Shown: positions 43,311-53,300, numbered from the stretch's first letter. The stretch: DNA of 64,000 nucleotides from Halobacteria archaeon HArc-gm2 (GCA_025517465.1 JAOPKE010000003.1:1-64000); one strand, 5' to 3'. The notes: a model not told the origin generated them from the sequence alone. Numbers and translations: made by a program.

Positions 43311-46300
43311 ATGTCGCTGTGGAACAACGACGATGCCGAAGACACACCGCTCCCGACAACTGACGACCGCACCTACCTCACGATCGAACCGGCGAAGAAA
43401 CCACTCGACCCAAGCAATATCACATCGAGCTTCGAGCGACTCCACCAGCTCGAAGCCCCCAAACCGGATACGTGGCTCCCGGACTTCCTCACCACCACCC
43501 CGACGCCGACGATCGAGTGGCTCCTCGTCGCGAACGACAACACCATCGACTACACGGCCAGTATCGACCCGCCCGAACTCACCGACGGGCTCGAACAAGC
43601 TCTCAGAGATTGCTTTCCCACGTCGTACAAGATCACCCAGGACGACGTCCATCCCGCCGTGGAACTTCTCTACGACACCGATCCCACCACGGCCGTCGAG
43701 TACTACGGCCAGCCCGAACGGACCAGGGACTGGCAGACACGACTCAAAACGTTCGAAGCGTTCCACGTAGATGACGGGTCGAACAACCGCGTCGCACTGA
43801 GTCCACTCATTGAGACGCTCGCCAACGAGGACGCCCCGACCGTCGTCCAGATACTCCTTCAGCCGTACCCGAACTGGGTCCACGAGGCGAGCTACCGCAA
43901 GCGGGATATCGAGGAGGGGACCGACACCAGGCTCGGCCGGCTCTCCCAGATGATCGTGGGTATCGCCGAGGACTACGAACCCACTGCCGGGGAGCGGCAA
44001 CGCCTCGACGAACTCGACGCCAAGAATGCCCGCCGTTCCTTCGTCGTCAACGTCCGGGCACTCCAGCACGACCAGCCCGACCACGCCGCGACCAACCTTC
44101 AGACGGCGTTCGGCCACGTCGGCAACACCTCCTACGAGATAACCGGAAAAACCGCCAGCGACCCCACCGCCGTCCACGAGGCACTCCGCGACCGGACGCT
44201 CCACCAGCCCAGCTACGACAGTCGAATTCCCTTCAAGAGTCCACAGAGTCGCGGCATCGTCGCCGACCCCGCGGAACTGGGGAACTTCTGTCTCGTCGAC
44301 GGGAGCGCCCTGGCCGACGAGGGGCGACGAGCCATCGCCCCGACCCCCGGCGAGCGGATCCCCATGCCCCTCCCACCAGAACCGCAACTCGACCGCTACC
44401 GGACCCCCGGCCTCACCATCGGGAAGCCGATCAACCAGGACGGGACGCCCTTGCCGAACCCGATCTCCCTGCCACCGTCACTCCAGCGCCTCCACGTCGC
44501 GTGGTTCGGCGCGAGCGGGGCCGGGAAGAGCGTCTCGCAACTGATCGCCGAACTCGATAACCACGCCGCCACGGACGGCGCCGCCATCATCATCGCGCCG
44601 AAAGGTGACGGGATGCCCCAGGCGTACATGCGCACCCACTACGAGCGCTACGGCAACCTCGAGAACGTCGTCTACTTCGACTGTGCAGAGGTCCTGCCCG
44701 CGATCTCCTTTTTCGACATCCGGTCGGCACTCGACGCTGGCATCTCGCGAACGACGGCCGTCGAGCAGACAGCCAACCACTACGTCGAAATCCTGCGACA
44801 ACTCGTGGGTGAGGAGCAATTCGACAGCTCGATCCGGGCCGACGACATCATTCAGTACCTCGTCGAGGCGCTGTTCGACCCAGTCAACGGCGCCGATGCC
44901 TTCACGAACAGGGACCTCCACCAGACGCTGGTCCACATGAACGACACGGGGCGGACCCCGCCAGTCTCCGACGACCGCCTGGAGGAGGTGATCGCGAACG
45001 TCCTCACCAACACGGACAAGACCTTCACCAACATCATCCAGGGGGTGCTCAACCGCGTCGAGGCGGTGACCAGCAACAACAGGCTGGCCACAATGTTCAA
45101 CCACGTCCCCGAGGAGGGTGACCCGCACTTCGACTTCGAGGAGATCCTCGACGAGAACGTCGTGGTCATCTTCGACACGGGCTCGCTCGAACCGGACACA
45201 CAGCGCGGGTTCTCGCTGCTCGTGCTGTCGAAGCTCTGGCGGGCACTGAAACGACGCACCGAACGGAACGTCACCGACGCACATCGAGCGGGCGTCGTCC
45301 CGGACGACCTCCCGCTGGTCAACTGCTACGTCGAGGAGGCCTCCTCCGTCGCCGTCTCGTCGATCCTCTCGGAGCTGCTGTCCCAGGCACGCAGCTTCGA
45401 CTGTTCGATGACGCTGTCCATGCAGTTCCCCGCACAGCTTCGCAAGGCCGACGAGGACACCTACGACGAGATGATAAACGACATCTCGACGGTCGTCACG
45501 GGGCGGGTCAACGTCGACGACCACCTCGCCAAACGATTTACGACCGACGAGATGAAACAGGCCGACGTCGCAAATCGCCTCCGGGCGCTCAAGCGCGGCG
45601 AGTGGCTGGTCTCCCTCCCCGCCGAGTTCGACGAGGACCCGCCCCGACCGTTCCTCTGTCGGTCTGCCGACCCGCCCCGTGGTCACCCCGCGAGCGACCA
45701 CCCACCAGCCCGGACGGGATTCCAGGACGCCTACGAGCGCGTCGAGGAGCGCGTTCGGGGCGAGTACGGCGTCGAACTCGGCGAGCCGAGTACGACCGAC
45801 GAGGCCCAACCGGACGATGAAATCGACGAGCTGAAGCAACCAGCTTCGGGCGACGACGTTCCATCACCACTCCAGACCACCAGGCGCATGCCACCGACCG
45901 TCGAGTACCTCCCGCCGGTGGACGCCCTCCGCTGTACCGAGTGTCACAATCGGTACGACCCGACCGTCGACGGCATGCGACGGGCCATCGACTGCTGTGG
46001 GAAGCTCACCACGGTCGAACGGGCCGACGTTCCCATCTGCAGCCTCAACCTGAAGCTCACACCCGAAGAACGCGAAGAGAGCCAGTGGTCCGACCGCCAG
46101 CTCATGTTCCTCCAGGCGGTGTACAACGCCCAGCAACTCCGCTACGAGGACCTGGAGTACGACCTGCTCTCCGATTCGATGATTCGTCTGCAAGAGTACG
46201 TCGGGCTCGACGGTGACGATCTAGAAGCGCTCGTCGAGGCTAACCTGCTCAGTCACGACGGCGACCACCCACATCGCCTTTACACGGTGACGCCCGCGGG

Positions 46301-46904
46301 TCGAGGAACCATCGGCGAGAGCTATCGCCAGGGCGTCGACTACGGCCACGGCCAGGGCGACCTGGAGGAATCGAGCCTCCACGTCCTCATGGTCGAGGTC
46401 GGCCGTCGCTACCTCGTCGAGAAGTTCGAGCACGATGAGGACTCGCCCGTCCAGCGCGTGATCCCCTACTACGACCTCGACGAGGAGGACAGCACCATCC
46501 TCCCGGCGTCGGCGGCGATGGGCACGGACGAGTCGGAAGTCGAGGATACCTTCGACGACTACGAGAGTCGCCGCCTCGACGTCGCTGGGCTCGACGTGGA
46601 GGGCAACGTCGTCGCCGCCGTCGAGGCCGAGCGCGTCAACAACGACGTCCACCGGGCCGTCCCAGAGGACTTCGACAAGATGGCCGACTGTGGCGTGGAG
46701 GAGGCTATCTGGATCGTCGAGAGCCAACCCGACGGGCACAAGGTCCTGTCGGCGCTCAACGACCCGATAGAAGGCGAGACACGAGTCGAGAAGTCCTACA
46801 GCGACTCGACGCCGCCTCAGCAGTTCATGATCGACGAGCCCGGGTTGACGGAGATCTACCCAGTTGGGTGGATACAGAACAAACTCGAAGAGATCGAGAA
46901 CTAG
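43311..46904 (+). CDS. TraG/VirD4-HerA-like coupling ATPase
   Basis: A 1197-residue protein. After a 390-residue N-terminal region, WFGASGAGKSVSQLI is the Walker A (about 400-407). IIIAPKGDG follows. NVVVIFDTGSLE (about 617) and NCYVEEASSVAVS (about 670) supply Walker B-type acidic residues. LLSQARSFDCSMTLSMQFP resembles the TraD/TraG motif III. About 875-900 has CTECHNRYD...CCGKL, a zinc site. The C-terminal 250 residues contain winged-helix and possible PD-(D/E)XK-like (VVAAVEAER) regions. Proteins like this are the DNA-pumping ATPases of haloarchaeal conjugative or integrative elements. No relaxase or pilus gene lies nearby, so it may be an isolated remnant or work alone. Confidence 0.75.
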   Translation: MSLWNNDDAEDTPLPTTDDRTYLTIEPAKKPLDPSNITSSFERLHQLEAPKPDTWLPDFLTTTPTPTIEWLLVANDNTIDYTASIDPPELTDGLEQALRDCFPTSYKITQDDVHPAVELLYDTDPTTAVEYYGQPERTRDWQTRLKTFEAFHVDDGSNNRVALSPLIETLANEDAPTVVQILLQPYPNWVHEASYRKRDIEEGTDTRLGRLSQMIVGIAEDYEPTAGERQRLDELDAKNARRSFVVNVRALQHDQPDHAATNLQTAFGHVGNTSYEITGKTASDPTAVHEALRDRTLHQPSYDSRIPFKSPQSRGIVADPAELGNFCLVDGSALADEGRRAIAPTPGERIPMPLPPEPQLDRYRTPGLTIGKPINQDGTPLPNPISLPPSLQRLHVAWFGASGAGKSVSQLIAELDNHAATDGAAIIIAPKGDGMPQAYMRTHYERYGNLENVVYFDCAEVLPAISFFDIRSALDAGISRTTAVEQTANHYVEILRQLVGEEQFDSSIRADDIIQYLVEALFDPVNGADAFTNRDLHQTLVHMNDTGRTPPVSDDRLEEVIANVLTNTDKTFTNIIQGVLNRVEAVTSNNRLATMFNHVPEEGDPHFDFEEILDENVVVIFDTGSLEPDTQRGFSLLVLSKLWRALKRRTERNVTDAHRAGVVPDDLPLVNCYVEEASSVAVSSILSELLSQARSFDCSMTLSMQFPAQLRKADEDTYDEMINDISTVVTGRVNVDDHLAKRFTTDEMKQADVANRLRALKRGEWLVSLPAEFDEDPPRPFLCRSADPPRGHPASDHPPARTGFQDAYERVEERVRGEYGVELGEPSTTDEAQPDDEIDELKQPASGDDVPSPLQTTRRMPPTVEYLPPVDALRCTECHNRYDPTVDGMRRAIDCCGKLTTVERADVPICSLNLKLTPEEREESQWSDRQLMFLQAVYNAQQLRYEDLEYDLLSDSMIRLQEYVGLDGDDLEALVEANLLSHDGDHPHRLYTVTPAGRGTIGESYRQGVDYGHGQGDLEESSLHVLMVEVGRRYLVEKFEHDEDSPVQRVIPYYDLDEEDSTILPASAAMGTDESEVEDTFDDYESRRLDVAGLDVEGNVVAAVEAERVNNDVHRAVPEDFDKMADCGVEEAIWIVESQPDGHKVLSALNDPIEGETRVEKSYSDSTPPQQFMIDEPGLTEIYPVGWIQNKLEEIEN

Positions 46905-47442
46905 AATGTACGACGATCTCGTATGCCTGACAATAGCGCTCCCACCCGAATTAGCGACTTCATCGTTGCAGTCCGGTAGGTGCTTGCCAGGTGATGCCGT
47001 TCTGGAGTTTGGTTGAGACAGAAAGCATGAGTATGACGCCCAGTGTAACTCCCGTGAGGAGAACTAAACAACGGGGAATCTCTGGGGTCGCTATTGGAAG
47101 GCGCGTATAAATTCCAGTTCTAATGACTCGCTGGTAGAGTCATTAGCAGGATTCTACGTGAAGATGCAGCGTCAGTAAATGTTCACACTGCTGAGCCAGT
47201 TACAGAACAAAGTAGAGTCAACTAGCTCTAGGACTACGGATTTCATACGCTGGATTAGGATGTCAATGACGTGGTCGCAATCAAGAGATAGAGCTTGATC
47301 AATGTGCAAGTCAACATAGCCATGATTCCTGTGGAAGGAGTTAATGGACCGTCTTCTGTCTATTCACACATATTCAAAACCTAATATTGTATTTTTCTTT
47401 CAAATACAAAACTTAATGTAAAGTTCTATTGTAACTAATTGC
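46905..47442. other. intergenic region with a perfect dyad
   Basis: A 538-bp gap. TAATGACTC and GAGTCATTA form a perfect inverted repeat at 47121-47145. On the minus strand, 46970-47110 encodes a hydrophobic stretch (LVLLTGVTLGVILMLSVS) without a start codon, perhaps a relic of a membrane-protein gene. The last 100 bp are AT-rich and include likely promoter sequence for the protease gene. No complete gene is seen. Confidence 0.35.
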
Positions 47443-48852
47443 GTGAACTCAGATAGTAGATGGACGAGGCGGACGACTCTCAAGAGCATTATCGGAAGCG
47501 GAGCTGCGGTAAGCGGCTTCGGAGTTGGAACAAGTCTAGGTCAATCGACCGAGAATGAGCAGCTGTATATCGTTCTTGCAGGAGGAACCGGACTTCGTGA
47601 CGAACTACGCGAGAAAGGATTCGAGGTACTACACGAGATCGGTGGGGGATCGGTAGTTATTGCGAACGGATCGACGGAACGCGAGAGTGAACTTCGGTCA
47701 CTGGCCGTGGTGAGTGACGCAGTTCCGAACCAGACTATTGTAGCCGAGGAAGTAGAGCGAAAGCAAAATAATGTCGAGCCGGACAGTGAACAGTTCTCCC
47801 AGAAGCAGTGGGACAAACGTCTCACGAATACCTTTGATGCCCACGAAATCGCAACTGGCGCTGGAACGTCACTAGCGATCATCGGTACTGGGGTTGATCA
47901 CTCCCATCCAGATCTCCCGTCAGTTGACGCCGAACGCAGTCGCGCCATCCACAGGGGACAATTTGAATCCGGACGGCAATCGATCAACGTCCGAACGAAT
48001 CCGTCAGAATGGTTACCATCTACGCAGGATGTTGAATTACCCGCTGGCTCAGACGTTGATGGACACGGGACGCATGTAGCGGGGATCGCTGCTGCTTCAC
48101 GCGATGGGGGCGGGATAACCGGCGTCGCACCTGACGCGAACGTCGTCTCACTCCGAACAGGTGCGTACCAAGAGACAGGCGCTGGATACTCCCGATTACA
48201 GATTACAGTAGCAGACGTCCTGATAGCTATCGATTATGCCGTTGAGATCGGAGTGGACGTGGCAAATATTAGTCTGATACTGGGTCCACTGAACGAAGGG
48301 ATAGAACGGCGCCGGTATTTTGCTGCATTCAGACGGCTCGTGCAGCACGCCATCGAGCAAGGAACAGTTGTTGTCGTGGCAGCAGGCAATCAAGACACGA
48401 ATATCGAAGAAAACCCGCTGTACGTCTTACCGAGTACTAACAGAGGCGTCATTAACGTCACGTCAACAGGTCCGAACGACCGGCGGTATTACAACTCCAA
48501 TTTCGGCGAAGGTATTGTTGACGTCGCCGCACCGGGTGGTGGATACGAGACGCGAGAAAAGACATTTTATTCTGATGATGTTGAATGGCCAGCCCCTGCA
48601 AATCAAATCATTTCGACCGTACCATCGAGGATATTTGATCAAAAATATAGATATGACCTTGGCACATCGATGGCGGCACCGCAAGTAGCTGGACTGGCCT
48701 GTCTCATCCGAGAACTCAAACCCGGCCTTCATCCGCGCCGCGTCAAGCAAGCAATCGAGCGGAATGCAGTCGAGGTAGCGGGGCCAGATACGACAGAACT
48801 AGGCGCCGGGCGTATTTCAGTCCTGGATACTGTAAAGCGGTTGAAGAGGTGA
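47443..48852 (+). CDS. exported subtilisin-like serine protease (S8)
   Basis: A 469-residue protein starting at GTG 47443. The signal WTRRTTLKSIIGSGAAVSGF is of twin-arginine type. A propeptide-like region precedes the catalytic domain. The triad is complete: D152 (GTGVDHSHPDL), H208 (DGHGTHVAG), S409 (GTSMAAPQVAG), with oxyanion N316 (VVAAGNQD). Halophilic subtilases (halolysins) are exported folded by the Tat pathway and act outside the cell. No C-terminal PKD or membrane anchor is visible. The gene is monocistronic. Confidence 0.92.
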   Translation: MNSDSRWTRRTTLKSIIGSGAAVSGFGVGTSLGQSTENEQLYIVLAGGTGLRDELREKGFEVLHEIGGGSVVIANGSTERESELRSLAVVSDAVPNQTIVAEEVERKQNNVEPDSEQFSQKQWDKRLTNTFDAHEIATGAGTSLAIIGTGVDHSHPDLPSVDAERSRAIHRGQFESGRQSINVRTNPSEWLPSTQDVELPAGSDVDGHGTHVAGIAAASRDGGGITGVAPDANVVSLRTGAYQETGAGYSRLQITVADVLIAIDYAVEIGVDVANISLILGPLNEGIERRRYFAAFRRLVQHAIEQGTVVVVAAGNQDTNIEENPLYVLPSTNRGVINVTSTGPNDRRYYNSNFGEGIVDVAAPGGGYETREKTFYSDDVEWPAPANQIISTVPSRIFDQKYRYDLGTSMAAPQVAGLACLIRELKPGLHPRRVKQAIERNAVEVAGPDTTELGAGRISVLDTVKRLKR

Positions 48853-49205
48853 TTTGAGTATAGAGATAACGTCTATATAGATCTTGCCGTTGTTGTAGTA
48901 ACCAGCGAACTATGATTAAATATTGGGCAAACTAGTTTGATTAACTATGCCCCACAGATATAGTCTCGAATATCGTCCAAGATATCAGGGCAGTCTGCGC
49001 GATCACTGACGCCATTGATAGAGATCAATTTCTACCGTGCGAACCCGGCTCCAGGTATAAGGTCATGTCCCGTCGACAGCGAAACTGACGTCTGCAGGCA
49101 GGTTCCGAAGTTCCCAACACCGGCAAATTCCGTTGTTTCAGGAAGGTTATATTCGGAAGCCTGGCAGTGTGAAAGCCTCCGCGTAGAGCACTATTCAGTG
49201 TGAAT
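48853..49205. other. intergenic region, no convincing gene
   Basis: AT-rich non-coding sequence between the convergent protease and phospholipase-like genes. A 62-codon frame (49015-49203) has no recognisable features and no good promoter, so I leave it uncalled. Confidence 0.4.
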
Positions 49206-49240
49206 CAGAAAAAGGTGAATCCGGTGTTACGGGTTCACCC
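49206..49240 (-). terminator. hairpin plus T-tract after the phospholipase-like gene
   Basis: On the minus strand GGGTGAACCC...GGATTCACC forms a stem of about eight pairs with one mismatch, followed by CTTTTTCTG. It begins within 10 bp of the stop of the gene ending at 49249. A stem plus T-run fits transcription termination. Confidence 0.5.
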
Positions 49241-49248
49241 TCGCTGTA

Positions 49249-50511
49249 TTACGTCTGGACGTAGTAGAACAGCCCCATTAGGTGGCCTGCAGAATCCTTT
49301 AGAGCATTTTCGGTTATCTTGCGTACTTCAGACTTTAGATTGAACTGGCTGGGATTGCTAGTTAGGTACGTCCAGAGAGTGTAGGCTCGACCATTAGAGT
49401 CGTCGGCGAGCTTCTTGAAGTCTGATTCCATACCGCTCACGTCCACTGCATCACCATAGCTCAAACTAGAGCGGAAGTCAGGCCAGATGTCGTACGCGGC
49501 CCAGTTTGCAAATTTATAATGGATGCTATCTTCCGCGCCGTTTTCTATATAGTCTAGTGCCTGATCGAGCTCTACACCAGTATGGAGTGGCTGAGCTAAG
49601 TCTGCTATGTAATGACTGGAATAGGCCGCATCTAGAAGCGCGGGTTTCGGATTGCTCGAACTCCAGCGGTCGTTTGCTTGGAGCGCGTAGTTAGCCGCAT
49701 TGGTGTGTCCATATCCAGTATTGTACAATGGATTGTAATAGTGGTTAGCTGAGTGGATGACTTTCGTGAAATATTTCTCAGCTTCGCTGTCCTCAAATTT
49801 GAATGGGACATTGGCTCCATCATCGTAGTCAGGTTCCGCTGCCTCCACTTTGATAGGGTCTCTGTACTCGTCCCAGACACCCATCTCTTGGGCAGCAAAC
49901 CAGGTCATTTCACCGTGATGATTTCTAGTCCCGGCCCCTCCGCCCCCCTTACGCCACTGTGTTTCCATCCCTCCTGAGGAGTGAGCGTTGGCGAGGCCGT
50001 TATGGAACGCCCTTGCAGCATTTGCTAGTGAGTCACTATCGCTACTACTCTGGGTAGACATGGTTCCCCCTCCCGCCGAAGATTGATCTCCTCCGTTTTT
50101 CCCCCAATTAGTTTTGCCGGATTTGGAAGGTTTGATCAGTATATCTTCACCGTCGGAAGTTTCTGTAACCGGATACTTACGTCGGAGTGTCTTTATGAAA
50201 TCATTCGCTGCCTGGGTGTCTACATTCGGGTCGTCAGCGTTAGACACGTTGGTGTATACCGTACTCTCTGGAAGCGTAAGCAAGGTCCAGTAGTTCGTCG
50301 TCTGCTTGATTTCATTTGAGACACGGTAGAGTGTTACATCGGGATGAGCAGGCTCACGCTCATCCGGGTCAACTGGGTCAGCTCCTTCCGGTGGCCCAGC
50401 CTGCTTCTCCCCTGATGACTGTGCGGAAGCAACTCCGATACTCCCAGTCCCTGCCATTGCGATACCGATCGAACGGAGCAGTGCCCTCCGTGACTTGTTA
50501 CTTGGGTTCAT
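49249..50511 (-). CDS. exported zinc-dependent phospholipase C / S1-P1 nuclease-like protein
   Basis: A 420-residue protein with a twin-arginine signal (KSRRALLRSIGIAMAGTGSI; cleavage near VASAQ). After an 80-residue linker region, the catalytic domain shows NHHGEMTWFAAQEMG, VIHSANHYYNPLYN, HTNAANYALQ and SSHYIADLAQPLHTG. The spaced histidines and aspartate match the tri-zinc site of the phospholipase C / S1-P1 nuclease superfamily. Whether it cleaves lipid or nucleic acid cannot be told. A low-complexity Gly/Ser stretch (about 140-165) separates the domain from the N-terminus. It is probably extracellular. Confidence 0.7.
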   Translation of the reverse strand: MNPSNKSRRALLRSIGIAMAGTGSIGVASAQSSGEKQAGPPEGADPVDPDEREPAHPDVTLYRVSNEIKQTTNYWTLLTLPESTVYTNVSNADDPNVDTQAANDFIKTLRRKYPVTETSDGEDILIKPSKSGKTNWGKNGGDQSSAGGGTMSTQSSSDSDSLANAARAFHNGLANAHSSGGMETQWRKGGGGAGTRNHHGEMTWFAAQEMGVWDEYRDPIKVEAAEPDYDDGANVPFKFEDSEAEKYFTKVIHSANHYYNPLYNTGYGHTNAANYALQANDRWSSSNPKPALLDAAYSSHYIADLAQPLHTGVELDQALDYIENGAEDSIHYKFANWAAYDIWPDFRSSLSYGDAVDVSGMESDFKKLADDSNGRAYTLWTYLTSNPSQFNLKSEVRKITENALKDSAGHLMGLFYYVQT

Positions 50512-50865
50512 TTGTAACCCAGATAGTCAATGGAGCATACATGATTTAACTTTTTTTGATAGAGTTCCAATATTATTCATCGGTGCAATTGACTGCATCT
50601 TGGGTACACAGAGCCGCTTGATGGTCTATCCGAGACCAACAAAACAAGTATGCTGAACCCATAGATGAATGAAGACGACATACGGCCTCGCATCCCCAAC
50701 GGCCGTCGGTCTAAGCAATCGCATGTAAGTGGCTGAATCCTCCCAGATCGTCAACCACGTTGCATCAGCTAGTCGTTCTCGCCCTAGTTGAAATGAACAG
50801 CTACACTCATCCCTGCAAGCCCTATCAAAAAATATTTATAAAGGGGATTACACCTACGTCGCACG

Positions 50866-52137
50866 ATGAAATCGGGAAAAGTGAGCAGGCGACGCCTCCT
50901 ACGAGCGACTGGAGGAGTCTTCAGCGTCGGGGCGCTCGTGTCCAGGTCAAGTCGGCCTACACGTGCCCAGTCCGGCGAGACGTGGTCCCAGTTCGGCTAC
51001 GACGACGCGAACACGCGGCACGCGCCCGAGAACACGGGCCCCGTCACAGACATCTCCCAGCAGTGGGCCGTCGAAACGGGCAACAGGGTGTGGTCGTCAC
51101 CGGCAGTAGCAGACGGCACTGTCTACGTCGGAAGTTACGACAACAGCGTGTACGCCCTGGATGCGACCGATGGCGCCGAGCAGTGGACTTTCGACACGGG
51201 TGGAATGTTGGAATCATCGCCGGCAGTGGCCAACGGCACCGTCTACGTCGGGAGTAATGACAACAGGGTGTACGCGCTGGCTGCTGCCGATGGCACCGAG
51301 CAGTGGACCTTCGAGACCGGTGACTCGGTGCGGTCATCGCCGACAGTGGTCGACGGCACCGTCTATATCGGGAGTACTGATAATACGGTGTACGCGCTTG
51401 ACGCGGCCGACGGCAGCGAGCAGTGGGCCGTTGAGACTGGCGACAAAGTGTCCTCATCACCGGCAGTGACCAACGATACCGTCTACATCGGGAGTAACGA
51501 CGGCAACGTGTACGCGCTGGACGCGGCCGATGGCACCGAGCAGTGGGTCTCCGACACAGGCAGCCCAGTGTTCGACTGTTCGCCGGCAGTGGCTGACGGC
51601 ACCGTCTTCGTCGGGAGTCTTGGCAGACTCTACGCGCTGGACGCGGCCGACGGTACTACGCAGTGGACCTTCCAGATGCCCAACGACGTCGGCTCGGCGC
51701 CGGCAGTGGCCGACGGGACTGTCTACGTCGGAAGGGGCGACCACACCGTGTACGCGCTGGACGCGGCCGACGGCACCGAGCAATGGGCCTTCGACACAGG
51801 GTTCGACGTGTACTCGGCGCCGGCAGTCGCCGATGGCGTCGTCTACGTCGGAAGTTACGACAACAACGTGTACGCACTGAATGCGGCCGACGGTACCGAG
51901 CAGTGGGCATTTGAGACGGGCGATAGTGTGTACTCGTCGCCGGCAGTCGCCGACGGCACCGTCTACGTCGGAAGCTTCGACAACTCAGTGTACGCAATAG
52001 AAGGCTCCCCGGGGACGCCAAAGAGCGAGCCCACGGATGGCTCCGGGCTGGGATTCGGAGTACTCAGTGCAACGGCCGGCGCGGGGGTGGCCGGCCTCGC
52101 CAAGGCATTCTCGACGGACCGGGATTCGGACGAGTGA
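50866..52137 (+). CDS. exported PQQ-type eight-bladed beta-propeller protein
   Basis: A 423-residue protein with a twin-arginine signal (SRRRLLRATGGVFSVGALVS). Eight repeats of about 40 residues follow, each with a PAVADGTVYVGS strand, a VYALDAADGTEQW core and a TG turn, the pattern of PQQ/quinoprotein-like propellers. The DNA shows the same period of about 120 bp. No PQQ-binding residues or catalytic site are evident; many such haloarchaeal proteins are binding scaffolds. A C-terminal hydrophobic GFGVLSATAGAGVAGLA near 395-411 may anchor it. The preceding interval 50512-50865 has no gene. Confidence 0.85.
   Translation: MKSGKVSRRRLLRATGGVFSVGALVSRSSRPTRAQSGETWSQFGYDDANTRHAPENTGPVTDISQQWAVETGNRVWSSPAVADGTVYVGSYDNSVYALDATDGAEQWTFDTGGMLESSPAVANGTVYVGSNDNRVYALAAADGTEQWTFETGDSVRSSPTVVDGTVYIGSTDNTVYALDAADGSEQWAVETGDKVSSSPAVTNDTVYIGSNDGNVYALDAADGTEQWVSDTGSPVFDCSPAVADGTVFVGSLGRLYALDAADGTTQWTFQMPNDVGSAPAVADGTVYVGRGDHTVYALDAADGTEQWAFDTGFDVYSAPAVADGVVYVGSYDNNVYALNAADGTEQWAFETGDSVYSSPAVADGTVYVGSFDNSVYAIEGSPGTPKSEPTDGSGLGFGVLSATAGAGVAGLAKAFSTDRDSDE
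51061..52000 (+). repeat. tandem 120-bp coding repeats
   Basis: Eight in-frame units of about 117-123 bp inside the beta-propeller gene, each containing a GGCACCGTCTACGTCGG-like segment and a GTGTACGCGCTGGACGCGG-like segment. The high nucleotide identity between blades points to recent internal duplication or gene conversion. Confidence 0.7.
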
Positions 52138-52404
52138 ACGTGTGGTTGAGGCACCATTGATGGCCCCTCTCACTGGCCAGGGTCAGTAAACAGGGGTTCC
52201 CGGAGTTGTTGAAATTCTTCGGACGTCATAGGAGCAGCGGCGGCAAATCTACTCCAGATTCTGTTAATAGAGGCTCCCCAGTATAGCGTGCCACAGGATT
52301 GCCAACACTGCAACTGTATTCGGTCGGCGTTGATCAGGCAGTTTACCGATAGCGGACCGAACTAGAAACAGAAAAGAGGGGAGTTCAACGAACCCTCCTC
52401 CTTG

Positions 52405-52920
52405 CTAGCTCAGCTCGAATGACCGAATTGCCTCCCGATTCCGTTCGAGTTCCTCCAGCGTCCCGTAGTACGGCCGGGATGGCGCCGTGCTCCAGTCTGG
52501 GCACTCCAGTACCTCGACGTCATGCTCTCGCATGATCGCGATAGCTCGCTGATGGAGAGCCAGCACCAGTTCACGGAGTTGATCGAACGAACAAACGTAC
52601 TCGCCGATTTCGGAACCGACGAGATCGGTCATCTGCCAACGTATCTGTCCATCCTCGACGGGCGTCAGTTCCCAGCGAATGAACGCACAGCCGCGCTGGC
52701 TACAGGGGCAGCAAAACGATTCCCCAGCGGCTTGGCCGTTACTCGCGAGTGCACCCAGGATTTCGTACTGTGCTCGCGCCGTGTCGAAGACCTCGAACGT
52801 CGCTGGAAGTTTGTTGTCGTGGTTGACCTCGTCACCGTTCACATAGAGATGGATCGTCCGGTGATCGTCGCCGTGTAGGGGCGTGTATACCCCGCGGATT
52901 CGGCACCGGCATGGACGCAC
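52405..52920 (-). CDS. hypothetical protein, possibly frameshifted
   Basis: A 171-codon frame. From HGDDHRTIHLYVNGDEVNHD onward it looks coding: TFEVFDTARAQYEILGAL, ESFCCPCSQRGC (cysteine-rich), then WELTPVEDG. The first 15 codons are unconvincing. Directly upstream, the frame 53030-52839 reads MSGSTIVESLADEYEDLECV then HAGAESAG. That frame runs into this one in a different phase near 52890. A single-base shift there would join them into one roughly 200-residue protein, so this may be a frameshifted gene. I do not recognise the family. Confidence 0.5.
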   Translation of the reverse strand: MRPCRCRIRGVYTPLHGDDHRTIHLYVNGDEVNHDNKLPATFEVFDTARAQYEILGALASNGQAAGESFCCPCSQRGCAFIRWELTPVEDGQIRWQMTDLVGSEIGEYVCSFDQLRELVLALHQRAIAIMREHDVEVLECPDWSTAPSRPYYGTLEELERNREAIRSFELS

Positions 52921-53090
52921 TCAAGATCCTCGTATTCGTCGGCAAGCGATTCGACGATCGTCGAGCCACTCATTGGCACGACAACCGTATCGAGCGAGAA
53001 AATGGCTTTGCTAGTGTGCCAGCGGTCCACAGAGAAGACGGAGACACTACCTGCAGTACACTCCCGAATCGCCAGGTGGCCAAATTAACC

Positions 53091-53197
53091 GGGCGGGAAT
53101 GAAAGGGGCGGCCGGCTCGACGACGGCAGGTGACGCAAGCACCGGAACGCAGTGAGGAGCACCGCGAGCCTCCCGAGTCGAGCCGGCCGGGGCTTTC
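53091..53197 (+). repeat. structured repeat element, copy 5 (full length)
   Basis: It starts GGGCGGGAATGAAAGGGGC and ends GGGGCTTTC. The closing helix is GGCCGGCTCGAC (53110-53121) / GTCGAGCCGGCC (53177-53188), 12 perfect pairs with a sequence unlike those of copies 1 and 4. The inner AAGCACCGGAACGCAGTGAGGAGC part keeps the family's loop. It lies upstream of the homing-endonuclease-repeat gene, about 100 bp before its start. Confidence 0.7.
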
Positions 53198-53300
53198 AGG
53201 TTGTTCGCACCTCCGAGTGCATCCCTTTCACCGAACGAAAATCCAGACGGGCAACTAACGAAAAGAAGGATTTAGTACCGAACAAGTGAACCCCTGCCTG

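Noticed and set aside
43278-45839. Long antisense open frames (369 and 453 codons) opposite the TraG-like gene
   Set aside because: They mirror the codon pattern of the plus-strand gene, which has clear Walker motifs; these are shadows.
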